From CAIOGO01 sp964447445 (GTDB lineage Bacteria > Bipolaricaulota > Bipolaricaulia > UBA7950 > UBA9294), in assembly GCA_964447445.1 (NCBI GenBank), contig CAYUSW010000035.1:1-50487 (forward strand): a stretch of DNA of 50,487 nucleotides. The letters run 5' to 3'. Positions 30,574 to 37,891 of this stretch are shown piece after piece. Below the pieces are notes generated by a model, which saw nothing but the letters and a program-made list of their open reading frames with translations, was not told the DNA's origin and searched no databases. Each line of letters opens with the position of its first letter. Position 1 is the first letter of the stretch. A program made the translations under genes and the position numbers.

Positions 30574-31664
30574 GAGACGAGGACTTCCTCAGACTCGCGT
30601 TCGAGCTGGCAGAACGGGGGGAAGGCGACGTCTCTCCGAATCCCCTCGTCGGTGCCGTGGTCGTCCGCGACGGACTCATCGTCGGACGCGGCTTTCATCG
30701 CGCGTTCGGTGGACCGCATGCCGAGGTGTTCGCCCTCGACGAGGCAGGAGAGCGATCACGGGGCGCGACTCTCTACGTCACGCTCGAGCCCTGCGCCCAC
30801 TTCGGAAAGACCCCGCCCTGCACCGAGCGAATCCTCCGCGCCGGAGTGGATAGGGTCGTCGTGTCGGTCCTTGATCCCAACCCGATCGTCTCGGGCCGCG
30901 GCGTGAGCGCCCTTCGTGAGGCCGGAGTTCGCGTCGACGTCGGCTGCCTCGCCGACCTGGCCGCGCGTCAGAACGAGATCTTCTTTAAGTACATCCAGAC
31001 ACGCCGCCCCTTCGTCCACCTCAAGCTCGCGACGAGCCTCGACGGCCGCATTGCGACGAAGACGGGCGACGCGCGTTGGATCACGGGCGAGCCAGCGCGC
31101 CTCTTTGCTCATCGTCTGCGGCGTCGACACGCCGCCGTGCTCATCGGCATCGGCACAGCCTTGGCCGACGACCCCGAGCTGACGGTCCGCCATGTTGTCG
31201 GGAAGCAGCCCGTCCCCATCGTGGTCGATGCTGATGCGCGCCTGCCTCTCACCGCACGGATCCTTCGGGGTGACCGGCAGCCGATCCTCGCTGCAGCGCA
31301 CGTCGAGGCGGCGCGCCGCGCCGCATTCGAGTCCCACGGATGCCGCGTCTGGGAGTTGCCGACCCAGCGAGGCGGCGTCGACCTTCCTGCTCTGTTGGAG
31401 CGCCTAGGGCACGAAGGCGTCGACTCCGTTCTCGTCGAGGGTGGGGGCGAGACTGCCGCGGCGTTCCTCGACGCGCAGCTCGTCGATCGTGTCTCCTTCA
31501 TCATCGCGCCCCTTCTGATCGGCGGACGCGGCGCGGTGCCCGCGGTGGGCGGCGAAGGTCCCGAGCGCCTCGCGGAAGCGCTTCGCCTCGAGAAAGTGAC
31601 AGCCGACTGGGTGGGCGACGACCTCATCTACTCCGGCCTCATTCGCCGCGAGCCCGCGGCGTAA
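30570..31664 (+). CDS. ribD: Bifunctional diaminohydroxyphosphoribosylaminopyrimidine deaminase / reductase
   Basis: 364 residues. The N-terminal deaminase has the zinc motif HAEVFAL and LEPCAHFGKTPPCTERI, with VSPNPLVGAVVV before it. The C-terminal reductase starts near 150 with RPFVHLKLATSLDGRIAT and contains DARWITGEPARLFAHRLR and the late VLVEGGGETAAAFL. It carries out the second and third steps of riboflavin synthesis. No other rib gene is in the window and no FMN riboswitch is seen, so it is expressed with rpe. A 33-base gap separates it from the tRNA terminator on the other strand. Confidence 0.96.
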   Translation: MRDEDFLRLAFELAERGEGDVSPNPLVGAVVVRDGLIVGRGFHRAFGGPHAEVFALDEAGERSRGATLYVTLEPCAHFGKTPPCTERILRAGVDRVVVSVLDPNPIVSGRGVSALREAGVRVDVGCLADLAARQNEIFFKYIQTRRPFVHLKLATSLDGRIATKTGDARWITGEPARLFAHRLRRRHAAVLIGIGTALADDPELTVRHVVGKQPVPIVVDADARLPLTARILRGDRQPILAAAHVEAARRAAFESHGCRVWELPTQRGGVDLPALLERLGHEGVDSVLVEGGGETAAAFLDAQLVDRVSFIIAPLLIGGRGAVPAVGGEGPERLAEALRLEKVTADWVGDDLIYSGLIRREPAA

Positions 31665-31697
31665 CCCCGCCCGAAGCTGACCTCCTTGCCACGCGGG

Positions 31698-31729
31698 AAA
31701 AGAAGACGCCGCCAGCGATGGCTGACGGC
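31698..31729 (-). terminator. Intrinsic terminator after the tRNA-Val region (minus strand)
   Basis: On the minus strand GCCGTCAGC, loop CATC, GCTGGCGGC (stem of nine pairs with one T-G) is followed by GTCTTCTTTT. This ends the tRNA-Val transcript, and perhaps the whole minus-strand operon. Confidence 0.75.
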
Positions 31730-31743
31730 ATCCCGCCTTACTT

Positions 31744-31816
31744 TCGGCGCAGCAGGGCTCGAACCTGCGACCTCTCGGATGTGACCCAAACGCTGTCTAC
31801 ACTGAGCTACTCGGCC
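31744..31816 (-). pseudogene. Decayed second copy of tRNA-Val (CAC)
   Basis: 73 bases in the same register as the intact tRNA-Val 110 bases away. The 3' half (anticodon loop, variable loop, T arm, most of the acceptor 3' strand) is identical over about 41 bases. The 5' half is changed: acceptor GGCCGAG against TGCGCCG gives three mismatches and one G-T pair, the D stem ends in a C-C clash, and the D loop lacks the GG pair. It should not fold or charge as a tRNA. Confidence 0.75.
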
Positions 31817-31853
31817 CCGCATGTGACAAGCCGAGCAGCGAAGACATGGACTA

Positions 31854-31926
31854 TGGGCGCAGCAGGGCTCGAACCTGCGACCTCTCGGATGTGACCCGAA
31901 CGCTCTTCCAGCTGAGCTATGCGCCC
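31854..31926 (-). tRNA. tRNA-Val (anticodon CAC)
   Basis: 73 bases, no encoded CCA. Acceptor GGGCGCA pairs fully with TGCGCCC, discriminator A. The D stem GCTC/GAGC is intact. The anticodon stem TTCGG/CCGAG has loop GTCACAT, so the anticodon is CAC. The T arm is GCAGG-TTCGAGC-CCTGC. It follows rng on the minus strand with its own promoter. Confidence 0.95.
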
Positions 31927-31935
31927 GACGCCGGC

Positions 31936-31965
31936 ATTGTACCACGCCCCTCGCCGGAATGGAAA
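31936..31965 (-). promoter_or_regulatory. tRNA-Val promoter
   Basis: Minus strand TTTCCA (31960-31965), 18-base spacer, TACAAT (31936-31941), ending ten bases before the mature tRNA. It sits in the 52-base gap after rng. Confidence 0.6.
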
Positions 31966-31978
31966 ACGCCGAGGGCCG

Positions 31979-33205
31979 TCAAGCATCGAACTTCGCGTTC
32001 TCCAGCATGTCCGACAGACTCTCCCCGCGGCGCTTTCGCGTGATCTCGACCAGTCCGAGACCGGTCATATCCACGAAGTCCGCCGAGACCCGGTCTTTCT
32101 TCAGCTCCTCCTGCACCTTCTCGACAACCTCTTGCACGTGCTGGGGACTATCCATGTCGATGAAGTCGACGATAATGATCCCGCTGATCTGCCGCAGCCG
32201 GAGCTGCCGCGCGATCTCCTTCGCCGCCTCCAGGTTCGTGTTCAGGATCGCGGCGGCCTGGTTGCGGTGGCGGACGTCGCTGCCCGTGTTGACGTCAATC
32301 GCGATCAGCGCTTCCGTTTCGTCGATGACGATCGATCCGCCTCCGTTGAGCGCCACGCGCCGTGCAAGGCTGTCCTGAATCTGCCGGTCGATGTCCTGTT
32401 TCGCGAACAACGGGTCGGGACCCTTATGCAGACGGACTCGCTCTCCTTCCGCCCCCATCTGCATGTACTCCAGGAACGAATGGATCTTCTCAAAGAAGAA
32501 CGGCGAATCCACAACTACTTCCGCGACGTCAGGCCCCATCCAGTCGCGCAACACGGTCTGCACGAGACCCATTGCCTTGTACAGCAAGCGCGGTGACGTC
32601 GCCGTCTTTGCCGCTGCCTCCACGCGATCCCAGCTCTCCACGAGCAGGCGGTAGTCCCGCTCAAGGTCGTCGTCGGTCGCCCACTGAGCCGCCGTCCGTG
32701 CGATCATTCCCTCGCCCGGCTTCTTGATCGCGCGCGCGATACGCCGGATTCGACGCTGGTCCCGTACGGACTCGACGCGGCGAGACACCCCGAGGCGATC
32801 TTCCGCCGGCAGATACACCCAAAACCGGCCCGGGATGCTGATCTTCGTCGTCCCCTGAGGGTTCTTCCTCCCGATGCCGTCGCGCCGCACCTGGACCGTA
32901 ATCATCTGCCCTTGCCGCAGGAGCTTTCCGATGGGAATGTCCGTCTGCCAAGGCTTGAAGCCTCTCTCCTCAAGCATGCCGTCGTTCAGCTCGTTTTGCG
33001 ACAAGAATAGGCTCTTCTTCTCCCCCACATCAACAAAAGCCGACCCCATCCCAGGAACGACATCCTCGACCCGGCCGCGGTAGATGTTGCCCACCAGCTT
33101 CTCCTGGGACGGGTGCCCGTAGTAGATCTCCATCAGCTTCGCGCCTTCGAGAAGGGCGACCCGCGTCCTCTTGTCTCCATCCTCCGTCGTGTCGACGGAG
33201 ATCAA
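31979..33205 (-). CDS. rng: Rne/Rng-family ribonuclease lacking the zinc-link
   Basis: 408 residues. The S1 domain is near 37-120 (GNIYRGRVEDVVPGMGSAFV). The catalytic DNase I-like part has ETEALIAIDVNTGS and GIIIVDFIDM with the two magnesium aspartates. It ends at MTGLGLVEITRKRRGESLSD plus ten residues. RNase E/G proteins normally continue here with a CPxCxG zinc-link that joins dimers and a small domain; both are absent, and no such motif follows in any frame before the tRNA promoter. TTG 33205 overlaps the folK stop (TTGA); the frame reads DEKRILISVDTT upstream, so a rarer start further up is possible. It processes rRNA and mRNA ends. Confidence 0.9.
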   Translation of the reverse strand: MISVDTTEDGDKRTRVALLEGAKLMEIYYGHPSQEKLVGNIYRGRVEDVVPGMGSAFVDVGEKKSLFLSQNELNDGMLEERGFKPWQTDIPIGKLLRQGQMITVQVRRDGIGRKNPQGTTKISIPGRFWVYLPAEDRLGVSRRVESVRDQRRIRRIARAIKKPGEGMIARTAAQWATDDDLERDYRLLVESWDRVEAAAKTATSPRLLYKAMGLVQTVLRDWMGPDVAEVVVDSPFFFEKIHSFLEYMQMGAEGERVRLHKGPDPLFAKQDIDRQIQDSLARRVALNGGGSIVIDETEALIAIDVNTGSDVRHRNQAAAILNTNLEAAKEIARQLRLRQISGIIIVDFIDMDSPQHVQEVVEKVQEELKKDRVSADFVDMTGLGLVEITRKRRGESLSDMLENAKFDA

Positions 33206-33735
33206 GATTCTCTTCTCGTCGATTTGGCCACCTTCTTTCCCTCACCGAGTTCTTCCAGAATGACAGCGAACCGGCGTCCGTCGCGGGAATCCACGAGGTC
33301 CGGAGCGATCTCCAGTAGCGGAACAAGCGCAAACCGCCGCTCGCACAGCCGGGCGTGGGGAATCACCAGGTCCGGCTCCTGCACAACCCACTCGTCATAG
33401 AGCAGGATGTCGATGTCCAGTGGGCGCGGGCCGTAGCGAACGCCCCCGCGACGCCCGGCCGCCTGCTCGGACTCCTTGCACGCGGCGAGAAGCAAGCGCG
33501 GGGAAAGCTTCACCTCGCCGCGGGCCGCGAGATTCAGGAACCAAGGCTGGTCCTCGACGCCGACCGGCTCCGTCTCATAGAATGACGACCGAGCCGTCCA
33601 CTCGACACCGCGCTCACCCAGCGACGAGAGGCCACGCTCGATCGATCTCCGCCGATCCCCAAGGTTCGATCCGAACAGCAAGTACGCCGCAACGCGATCT
33701 ACGTCCGGCGTTTCGTTACCACGGCGAACGTGCAT
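33202..33735 (-). CDS. folK: 2-amino-4-hydroxy-6-hydroxymethyldihydropteridine pyrophosphokinase
   Basis: 177 residues from ATG 33735. Signatures: LLFGSNLGDRRRSIERGL, SSFYETEPVGVEDQPWFLNLA, and GVRYGPRPLDIDILLYD with the two magnesium aspartates, then IPHARLCERRFALVPLLEIAP. It transfers pyrophosphate from ATP to the pterin in folate synthesis. ATG 33735 overlaps folB by 37 bases; a longer frame from 33783 is possible but adds residues unlike the family. It lies between folB and rng in one operon. Confidence 0.94.
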   Translation of the reverse strand: MHVRRGNETPDVDRVAAYLLFGSNLGDRRRSIERGLSSLGERGVEWTARSSFYETEPVGVEDQPWFLNLAARGEVKLSPRLLLAACKESEQAAGRRGGVRYGPRPLDIDILLYDEWVVQEPDLVIPHARLCERRFALVPLLEIAPDLVDSRDGRRFAVILEELGEGKKVAKSTRRES

Positions 33736-34091
33736 GCTTCCGGCCCCCACTCCTGAAAGGCGAGCTTGCGAACCCGGACGCACACCTCGACGAGAGACGG
33801 TGACTCCTGCAGCAACTCGTCGGCGATCGCCCCGGCGAAGGACTCGATGAGGTGGAAACTCCGCCGCTGGCTCACGCCCGTGATGTTCCGCAGGATGGCA
33901 TCGACGTCGAGGGTATCGCAGAGATCATCGCTCTGAACTGCGCCGGCCCAATGCCCCTTGGCATCCACATCAATCACAAACCGGCTGCCGCGCTCCCGCT
34001 CTTCTGCGTAGACGCCGTGCTGCGCCCGCAGCTCGATCCCTTCGACGCCAAGTCGAACCTCGACCGTCTCATGTCCGTCGGTGCCGCTCAT
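33699..34091 (-). CDS. folB: Dihydroneopterin aldolase
   Basis: 130 residues. GIELRAQHGVYAEERERGSRFVIDVD holds the family's catalytic glutamate region, SFHLIESFAGAIADELLQ the conserved middle helix, and VRVRKLAFQEWGPEACTFAVV the C-terminal strand pair. It splits 7,8-dihydroneopterin to give the FolK substrate, so folB-folK is a functional pair. The ATG at 34091 lacks a strong ribosome binding site. It lies about 33 bases after the hairpin that follows rplT. Confidence 0.94.
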   Translation of the reverse strand: MSGTDGHETVEVRLGVEGIELRAQHGVYAEERERGSRFVIDVDAKGHWAGAVQSDDLCDTLDVDAILRNITGVSQRRSFHLIESFAGAIADELLQESPSLVEVCVRVRKLAFQEWGPEACTFAVVTKRRT

Positions 34092-34123
34092 GTTCTGTCG
34101 CGTTCACTTCCAGGCTCAAGCGA

Positions 34124-34148
34124 AGAGGTCACCGCGTGGGTGACCTCT
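34124..34148 (-). terminator. Hairpin between rplT and folB, possible weak terminator
   Basis: GAGGTCACC and GGTGACCTC (34125-34133 and 34139-34147) are exact complements around a five-base loop, with one further A-T pair outside. On the minus strand TTCGCTT follows, which is only weakly T-rich, so it may reduce rather than stop read-through from the ribosomal-protein genes into folB. The gap 34092-34249 holds no gene. Confidence 0.45.
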
Positions 34149-34249
34149 CAGGTCTTCGTTGAGAATGCATCTTCCATTGCGCGCCTCTGGCCGCGCCGCT
34201 CCTGCCCCGTTGTGAGTCCCCATTCGCCCTCGCGGCTCGGCATCCCCGG

Positions 34250-34612
34250 CTAGCCTTTCACGGCCTCTTCTTTCGCCAGCTTCGCGATTTCGGCGAACGT
34301 CCCCGGGTCGCGGGAGGCGATGTCAGCGAGCATCTTGCGATTGATGGCGACATTCCGCTTCTCGAGGCCGCCCACGAGTGCCGAGTACGACAAGCCGTTC
34401 TGTTTCGCGGCGGCGCCGATCCGGGTGATCCAGAGGCTTCGGAAGTTCCGCTTCTTCAGGCGGCGCCCGATGTAGCTGTTCTTCAGGGCCTTCATGACCG
34501 CCTGCTTCGCGACGCGATGCGATGTCCCTCGCTTGCCCTTGAAGCCCTTGGCGAGAGTCAGGATCTTCTTTCGACTCTCCTTTCTCTTGTTGCCCCCACG
34601 TGCTCGTGGCAT
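34250..34612 (-). CDS. rplT: 50S ribosomal protein L20
   Basis: 120 residues, standard length. PRARGGNKRKESRKKILTLA, GFKGKRGTSHRVAKQAVMKA, RNFRSLWITRIGAAAKQNGL and LADIASRDPGTFAEIAKLAK match L20 throughout. It is an early rRNA-binding assembly protein and, in several bacteria, the autoregulator of infC-rpmI-rplT. AAGGAGAAGACG precedes ATG 34612. It is the last gene of infC-rpmI-rplT and is followed by the hairpin at 34124-34148. Confidence 0.97.
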   Translation of the reverse strand: MPRARGGNKRKESRKKILTLAKGFKGKRGTSHRVAKQAVMKALKNSYIGRRLKKRNFRSLWITRIGAAAKQNGLSYSALVGGLEKRNVAINRKMLADIASRDPGTFAEIAKLAKEEAVKG

Positions 34613-34640
34613 CGTCTTCTCCTTCGTTCCCCGCCGGGGT

Positions 34641-34844
34641 CTATCTCTTCTTCTTCCCGATCATCCGGGTGAGCATCTTCTCCAGTCCCCCGGTCACCTG
34701 TTTCGCCTTCCGCGCGTGTCGCTTGGCCTTCGGGCTCTTCTTCACGTTCTTGTGCCAGAAGTTGGACATCTGATGGAAGAGCTTCCCGCCCTTCGAGCGC
34801 GTGAAGCGTTTCTTTGAAGCGGAATGCGTTCTCTGCTTCGGCAC
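34641..34844 (-). CDS. rpmI: 50S ribosomal protein L35
   Basis: 67 residues. MPKQRTHSASKKRFTRSKGG and KKSPKAKRHARKAKQVTGG followed by the basic C-terminus are typical of L35. The start is GTG 34844 with GGAGGAGAGG upstream. It lies between infC and rplT with gaps of about 25 bases, the common order of this translation operon. Confidence 0.95.
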   Translation of the reverse strand: MPKQRTHSASKKRFTRSKGGKLFHQMSNFWHKNVKKSPKAKRHARKAKQVTGGLEKMLTRMIGKKKR

Positions 34845-34867
34845 GCTGCCTCTCCTCCTCGAGCCGC

Positions 34868-35377
34868 CTAGCCCTGCTGCGACGGCACGACCATCATCTG
34901 CAGGATCTTGCCCTTAGCCATCGGCTGGCCGTCGACTCGGGCAATGTCCTTGACCTCTTCCTCTACGCGGTGCAGGAGCTCATGTCCCTTGCTGGCGTGG
35001 ATAATCTCGCGCCCGCGGAAGAAGATGCTGATGCGAACCATGTCTCCGTGGCTCAAGAACTCCCGAACTCGGTTCAACTTCGTCTGGAAGTCATGTTCCC
35101 CGATCTTGATCGTGAACTTGATCTCCTTCAGCTTGGAGCGGTGCTGCTGCTTGCGCTCTCGCTTCTCTTGCTGGTAGTAGTACTTGCCGAAGTTGACGAT
35201 CTTGCAGACCGGAGGTACGACCTGCGGGGCCACCTCCACGAGGTCTAGCGACTTCTCCTTGGCGATCGCGATGGCCTTGTCTGTCGCCAGCACGCCCAGA
35301 TTCTCGCCATTCTCGTCGATGACTCGGACTTCCGGAACACGGATCCGTTCGTTCACCCGCATCTTCCTACTGTCGAT
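34868..35377 (-). CDS. infC: Translation initiation factor IF-3, probable AUC start
   Basis: From ATC 35377 the protein has 169 residues; from ATG 35362 it has 164. MRVNERIRVPEVRVIDENGE opens the N-domain, YYYQQEKRERKQQHRSKLKE the linker, and IGEHDFQTKLNRVREFL with ISIFFRGREI the C-domain. IF-3 checks the initiation codon on the 30S subunit. AGGAGG (35383-35388 on the plus map) stands five bases from ATC 35377, whereas ATG 35362 has a purine run touching it at zero spacing. infC is known to use AUU or AUC starts for self-regulation, so ATC is preferred here. The Shine-Dalgarno overlaps the nadD stop. Confidence 0.93.
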   Translation of the reverse strand: MDSRKMRVNERIRVPEVRVIDENGENLGVLATDKAIAIAKEKSLDLVEVAPQVVPPVCKIVNFGKYYYQQEKRERKQQHRSKLKEIKFTIKIGEHDFQTKLNRVREFLSHGDMVRISIFFRGREIIHASKGHELLHRVEEEVKDIARVDGQPMAKGKILQMMVVPSQQG

Positions 35378-35386
35378 ACGAACCTC

Positions 35387-36001
35387 CTACTCCTTGCTCG
35401 CTCTTCCGCGCGCCCGATACAGGCCGCGGCTCCGGACGTACGCCGCCACACCTCGTGGGACCCACTCCTCGATGGCCTCCCCGTTCGCCACCTTCGCTCG
35501 CACGAATGACGACGAAAGGTCCACCGGCTCCATGTCGAGCGGACAGAGGGCGGCTTCGTCGTAGGGAGGTCCGCCGAACACCGACCACGGGATCCCATCG
35601 CGCGGAGCAACAACGAAAGCCACAGACCGCAGCAGCATTCTGGAATCTTTCCACGTCTCGATCCCCAGCAATCGGTCGGCTCCCAAGATGAAGCACAGCC
35701 CTTCTGGACAATCATCCTTCATCGTGCGGATCGTGTCAATAGTGTAGGACGGGCCCTCGCGATCGATCTCGATCCGCGACGCCGAGAGTCCGCGGCGGCC
35801 GCGCACGAGGAGCTGGACCATGCGGAACCGGTCCTCTTTGGTCTCGCAGCGCCCAGCCTTCTCCGGCGGGACTCCATTGGGAATGAACAAGACGCGTTTG
35901 AGCCCGCACTGCGCCAGCGCCTGCTGCGCTACCAAGAGATGCGCCCGGTGCGGCGGATCGAAGGCCCCTCCGAAGAGGCCCACCCTACCACGCAAGGTCA
36001 A
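35387..36001 (-). CDS. nadD: Nicotinate-nucleotide adenylyltransferase
   Basis: 204 residues from TTG 36001. VGLFGGAFDPPHRAHLLVAQ is the nucleotidyltransferase GxFxPxHxxH motif. FIPNGVPPEK and LCFILGADRLLGIETWKDSR follow, and the ISSTxxR-like VDLSSSFVRAKVA is the ATP-binding end. It makes deamido-NAD from nicotinate mononucleotide. The frame is open back to ATG 36046, which would overlap obg by 62 bases; TTG 36001 has GCGAGG six bases upstream and gives normal length, and GTG 35983 is a further candidate. rsfS, the usual next gene, is absent and infC follows directly. Confidence 0.9.
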   Translation of the reverse strand: MTLRGRVGLFGGAFDPPHRAHLLVAQQALAQCGLKRVLFIPNGVPPEKAGRCETKEDRFRMVQLLVRGRRGLSASRIEIDREGPSYTIDTIRTMKDDCPEGLCFILGADRLLGIETWKDSRMLLRSVAFVVAPRDGIPWSVFGGPPYDEAALCPLDMEPVDLSSSFVRAKVANGEAIEEWVPRGVAAYVRSRGLYRARGRASKE

Positions 36002-37259
36002 CGCGAACCTCGCCAATCCGCAACGGGTCGCCGTCTTGATACCCAAGGCGTCGCAGCTCTTTCAGCGCTCCCATCTTCTCCAGGCGGTCCGCCAGGTACT
36101 CCGGCGCGTCTCGCGTCGAGAGCACGAGCTTCCTCGCTGCGTTCTCGACCGAGCGACCGCTGATCACAAAGCCGTCTGCGGCGCGCCGCACCTCGAATCC
36201 GGTCTCTCCCTCGTAGCGATAGACTCGGCGCCGCGTTGCGGCCGGGGCAATAACGTCCTTCGACCGCTCCTGCTCGAGGATGCGGAACGCCCGCTGAACC
36301 AGCTCACGAACCCCTCGCATGGTCGCGACGGAGACGGGAAGGAGATCCACACCTGCCGCGGCGAACCTCGCCTGCGCGGCGCTGATCCCGTCTTCCTGCA
36401 GCAGGTCAGTCTTGTTGCCCGCGGCGATCTGTGGGCGCTCGGAGAGAGCCGGATTGAACGCCGCGAGTTCAGCGTTGATGCGTGCGAGATCCTCGAGCGG
36501 GTCGCGACCGTCCAGAGCCGCCAGGTCCACAAGGTGGATGAGGACACGCGTCCGCTCGATGTGACGAAGGAATCGGTCGCCGAGGCCTCTCCCTCTGTGC
36601 GCGCCATCGATCAGGCCCGGCACGTCGACAGCCACAAACTGACGTCGGCCGTCCACGTCTACGACTCCCAGATTCGGAATCAGCGTCGTGAACGGGTAAT
36701 CGGCTACCTTGGCCCGCTTGCCAGAGATCGCCGAGAGGAGGCTCGATTTCCCAACGTTGGGGTACCCGATGATCCCGACGTCGGCGATCAGCCTCAGCTC
36801 GAGCCGCAGCGTTCGAGATTCCCCCGCCAGACCTCGCTCGCACAGTCGGGGCGTGGTCCGCGTCGGGCCCACGAAACTAGCGTTCCCGCGCCCTCCTTCG
36901 CCGCCACGCGCAACGACAACCTCGTCTCCCGAAAGAGCCAAGTCGGCCAGGGTTTCTCCCGTCGCCTCGTCCCGAACGACCGTACCAACCGGCACGTGGA
37001 CGATGCGATCCTCGCCCCGAGCGCCGGCACGGTTGTTTTCCCCGCCGCTTCCCCCGTTGTCAGCTGCCAACAGCGGCCGGTTGCGAAACGAGTAGAGCGT
37101 GGACATGCTCGGTGTGGCCACGAGGAGTACGGAACCGCCCGCCGCGCCGTTGCCTCCGTCTGGGCCTCCACGAGGATTGTGACGGCTTGCGAGGAAGTGG
37201 ATGACGCCGCCGCCGCCGCGCCCACCCCGAACACGGACCGTGGCTTCATCGACGAACAT
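35985..37259 (-). CDS. obg: Obg-family GTPase (CgtA)
   Basis: 424 residues. The glycine-rich N-domain is MFVDEATVRVRGGRGGGGVI ... NPRGGPDGGNGAAGGSV. The G domain has GYPNVGKSSLL (G1), PFTTLIPNLG (G2), DVPGLIDGA (G3), NKTDL (G4) and PVSVATMRG (G5). A C-terminal OCT domain (about 345-424: RVYRYEGETGFEVRRAADGF) ends at VRVDLAW. It aids 50S assembly. It follows rpmA after 26 bases, the standard rplU-rpmA-obg order. Confidence 0.96.
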   Translation of the reverse strand: MFVDEATVRVRGGRGGGGVIHFLASRHNPRGGPDGGNGAAGGSVLLVATPSMSTLYSFRNRPLLAADNGGSGGENNRAGARGEDRIVHVPVGTVVRDEATGETLADLALSGDEVVVARGGEGGRGNASFVGPTRTTPRLCERGLAGESRTLRLELRLIADVGIIGYPNVGKSSLLSAISGKRAKVADYPFTTLIPNLGVVDVDGRRQFVAVDVPGLIDGAHRGRGLGDRFLRHIERTRVLIHLVDLAALDGRDPLEDLARINAELAAFNPALSERPQIAAGNKTDLLQEDGISAAQARFAAAGVDLLPVSVATMRGVRELVQRAFRILEQERSKDVIAPAATRRRVYRYEGETGFEVRRAADGFVISGRSVENAARKLVLSTRDAPEYLADRLEKMGALKELRRLGYQDGDPLRIGEVRVDLAW

Positions 37260-37285
37260 CAGGGTCAGAGCTTTCTGGGGGCAGT

Positions 37286-37546
37286 CTAGTCTCCCGCCTC
37301 GGCCGGAAGGACGTTGACGATCGTCTTCCCACGGCTCTCGAAGTGCACAACGCCGGACACCATGGCGAAGATCGTGAAGTCGCGTCCGAGGCCGACGTTC
37401 CGTCCAGGGGCGTACTTGGTGCCACGCTGGCGGACGATGATCGAACCGGCGTTGACCCATTCCCCGCCGAACCGCTTCACTCCCAAACGCTGTCCCGGGC
37501 TGTCATGCACGTTCTGCGTTGAGCCCGTGCTTGTCTTGTGCGCCAT
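37286..37546 (-). CDS. rpmA: 50S ribosomal protein L27, without cleavable extension
   Basis: 86 residues. MAHKTSTGSTQNVHDSPGQR, LGVKRFGGEWVNAGSIIVRQ and RGTKYAPGRNVGLGRD are L27 throughout, though NVHDSPG differs from the usual NGRDSxx. The N-terminus begins directly at MAHK, so it lacks the short leader that Prp protease removes in Firmicutes and relatives. AAGGAGCGGAG precedes ATG 37546. The degenerate prp-like gene stands just upstream. Confidence 0.96.
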   Translation of the reverse strand: MAHKTSTGSTQNVHDSPGQRLGVKRFGGEWVNAGSIIVRQRGTKYAPGRNVGLGRDFTIFAMVSGVVHFESRGKTIVNVLPAEAGD

Positions 37547-37555
37547 CTCCGCTCC

Positions 37556-37882
37556 TTACAGGACCTCGACCCCTACCGTCTCTTCGCGCAACGCAACGCT
37601 CTTCGCGTGGTCGCGCTCCAGAAGACGGAACCCGACGACCAACGTCTCCAGAATCGCGTCGAGTTCTCTATCCAGATGTGGGTCCCGCCGGTCCACGACG
37701 AGCATCATCTGAGGTCCAAGAGAGACCTCCACGGGAACGTGGAGGTATTCCGTCAGGCTCGTCGCCGCCGCTTCCAGCAGCGTGGAGACCGTCATGCCGA
37801 GGGTCGTCACCTGCCGAATCCCGCGAACGACAACCCCAATCACCCGATCTGTATCGTCGCGCTGCACGAGGATCTCGCCCAA
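37556..37882 (-). CDS. Prp (YsxB)-like protein with lost catalytic residues
   Basis: 108 residues in the normal prp place between rplU and rpmA. EILVQRDDTDRVIGVVVRG matches the Prp opening strands, and helices and strands follow at the right places. Aligned without gaps to Prp proteins, G21 and G29 are kept but the catalytic His after G21 is Ile22, and the catalytic Cys position is Thr34 (in TVSTLLEAAATSL). It should therefore not cleave. L27 here has no leader to cleave. TTG 37882 follows GGGAG overlapping the rplU stop. The frame is intact and length normal, so a retained non-protease function is likely. Confidence 0.75.
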   Translation of the reverse strand: MGEILVQRDDTDRVIGVVVRGIRQVTTLGMTVSTLLEAAATSLTEYLHVPVEVSLGPQMMLVVDRRDPHLDRELDAILETLVVGFRLLERDHAKSVALREETVGVEVL

Positions 37883-37891
37883 CTCGTCTCC

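Noticed and set aside
31744..31816. Functional second tRNA-Val
   Set aside because: Three acceptor mismatches, a broken D stem and loss of the D-loop GG pair make a working tRNA unlikely; called a pseudogene instead.
33031..33040. Second half-site CAACAAAAG of the recombinase palindrome inside rng
   Set aside because: Only nine bases match, on one side, within coding sequence; expected by chance in a window of this size.
35820..37289. Plus-strand open frame of 489 codons opposite obg and nadD
   Set aside because: Antisense to well-supported obg with all G motifs; translation shows no fold or family.
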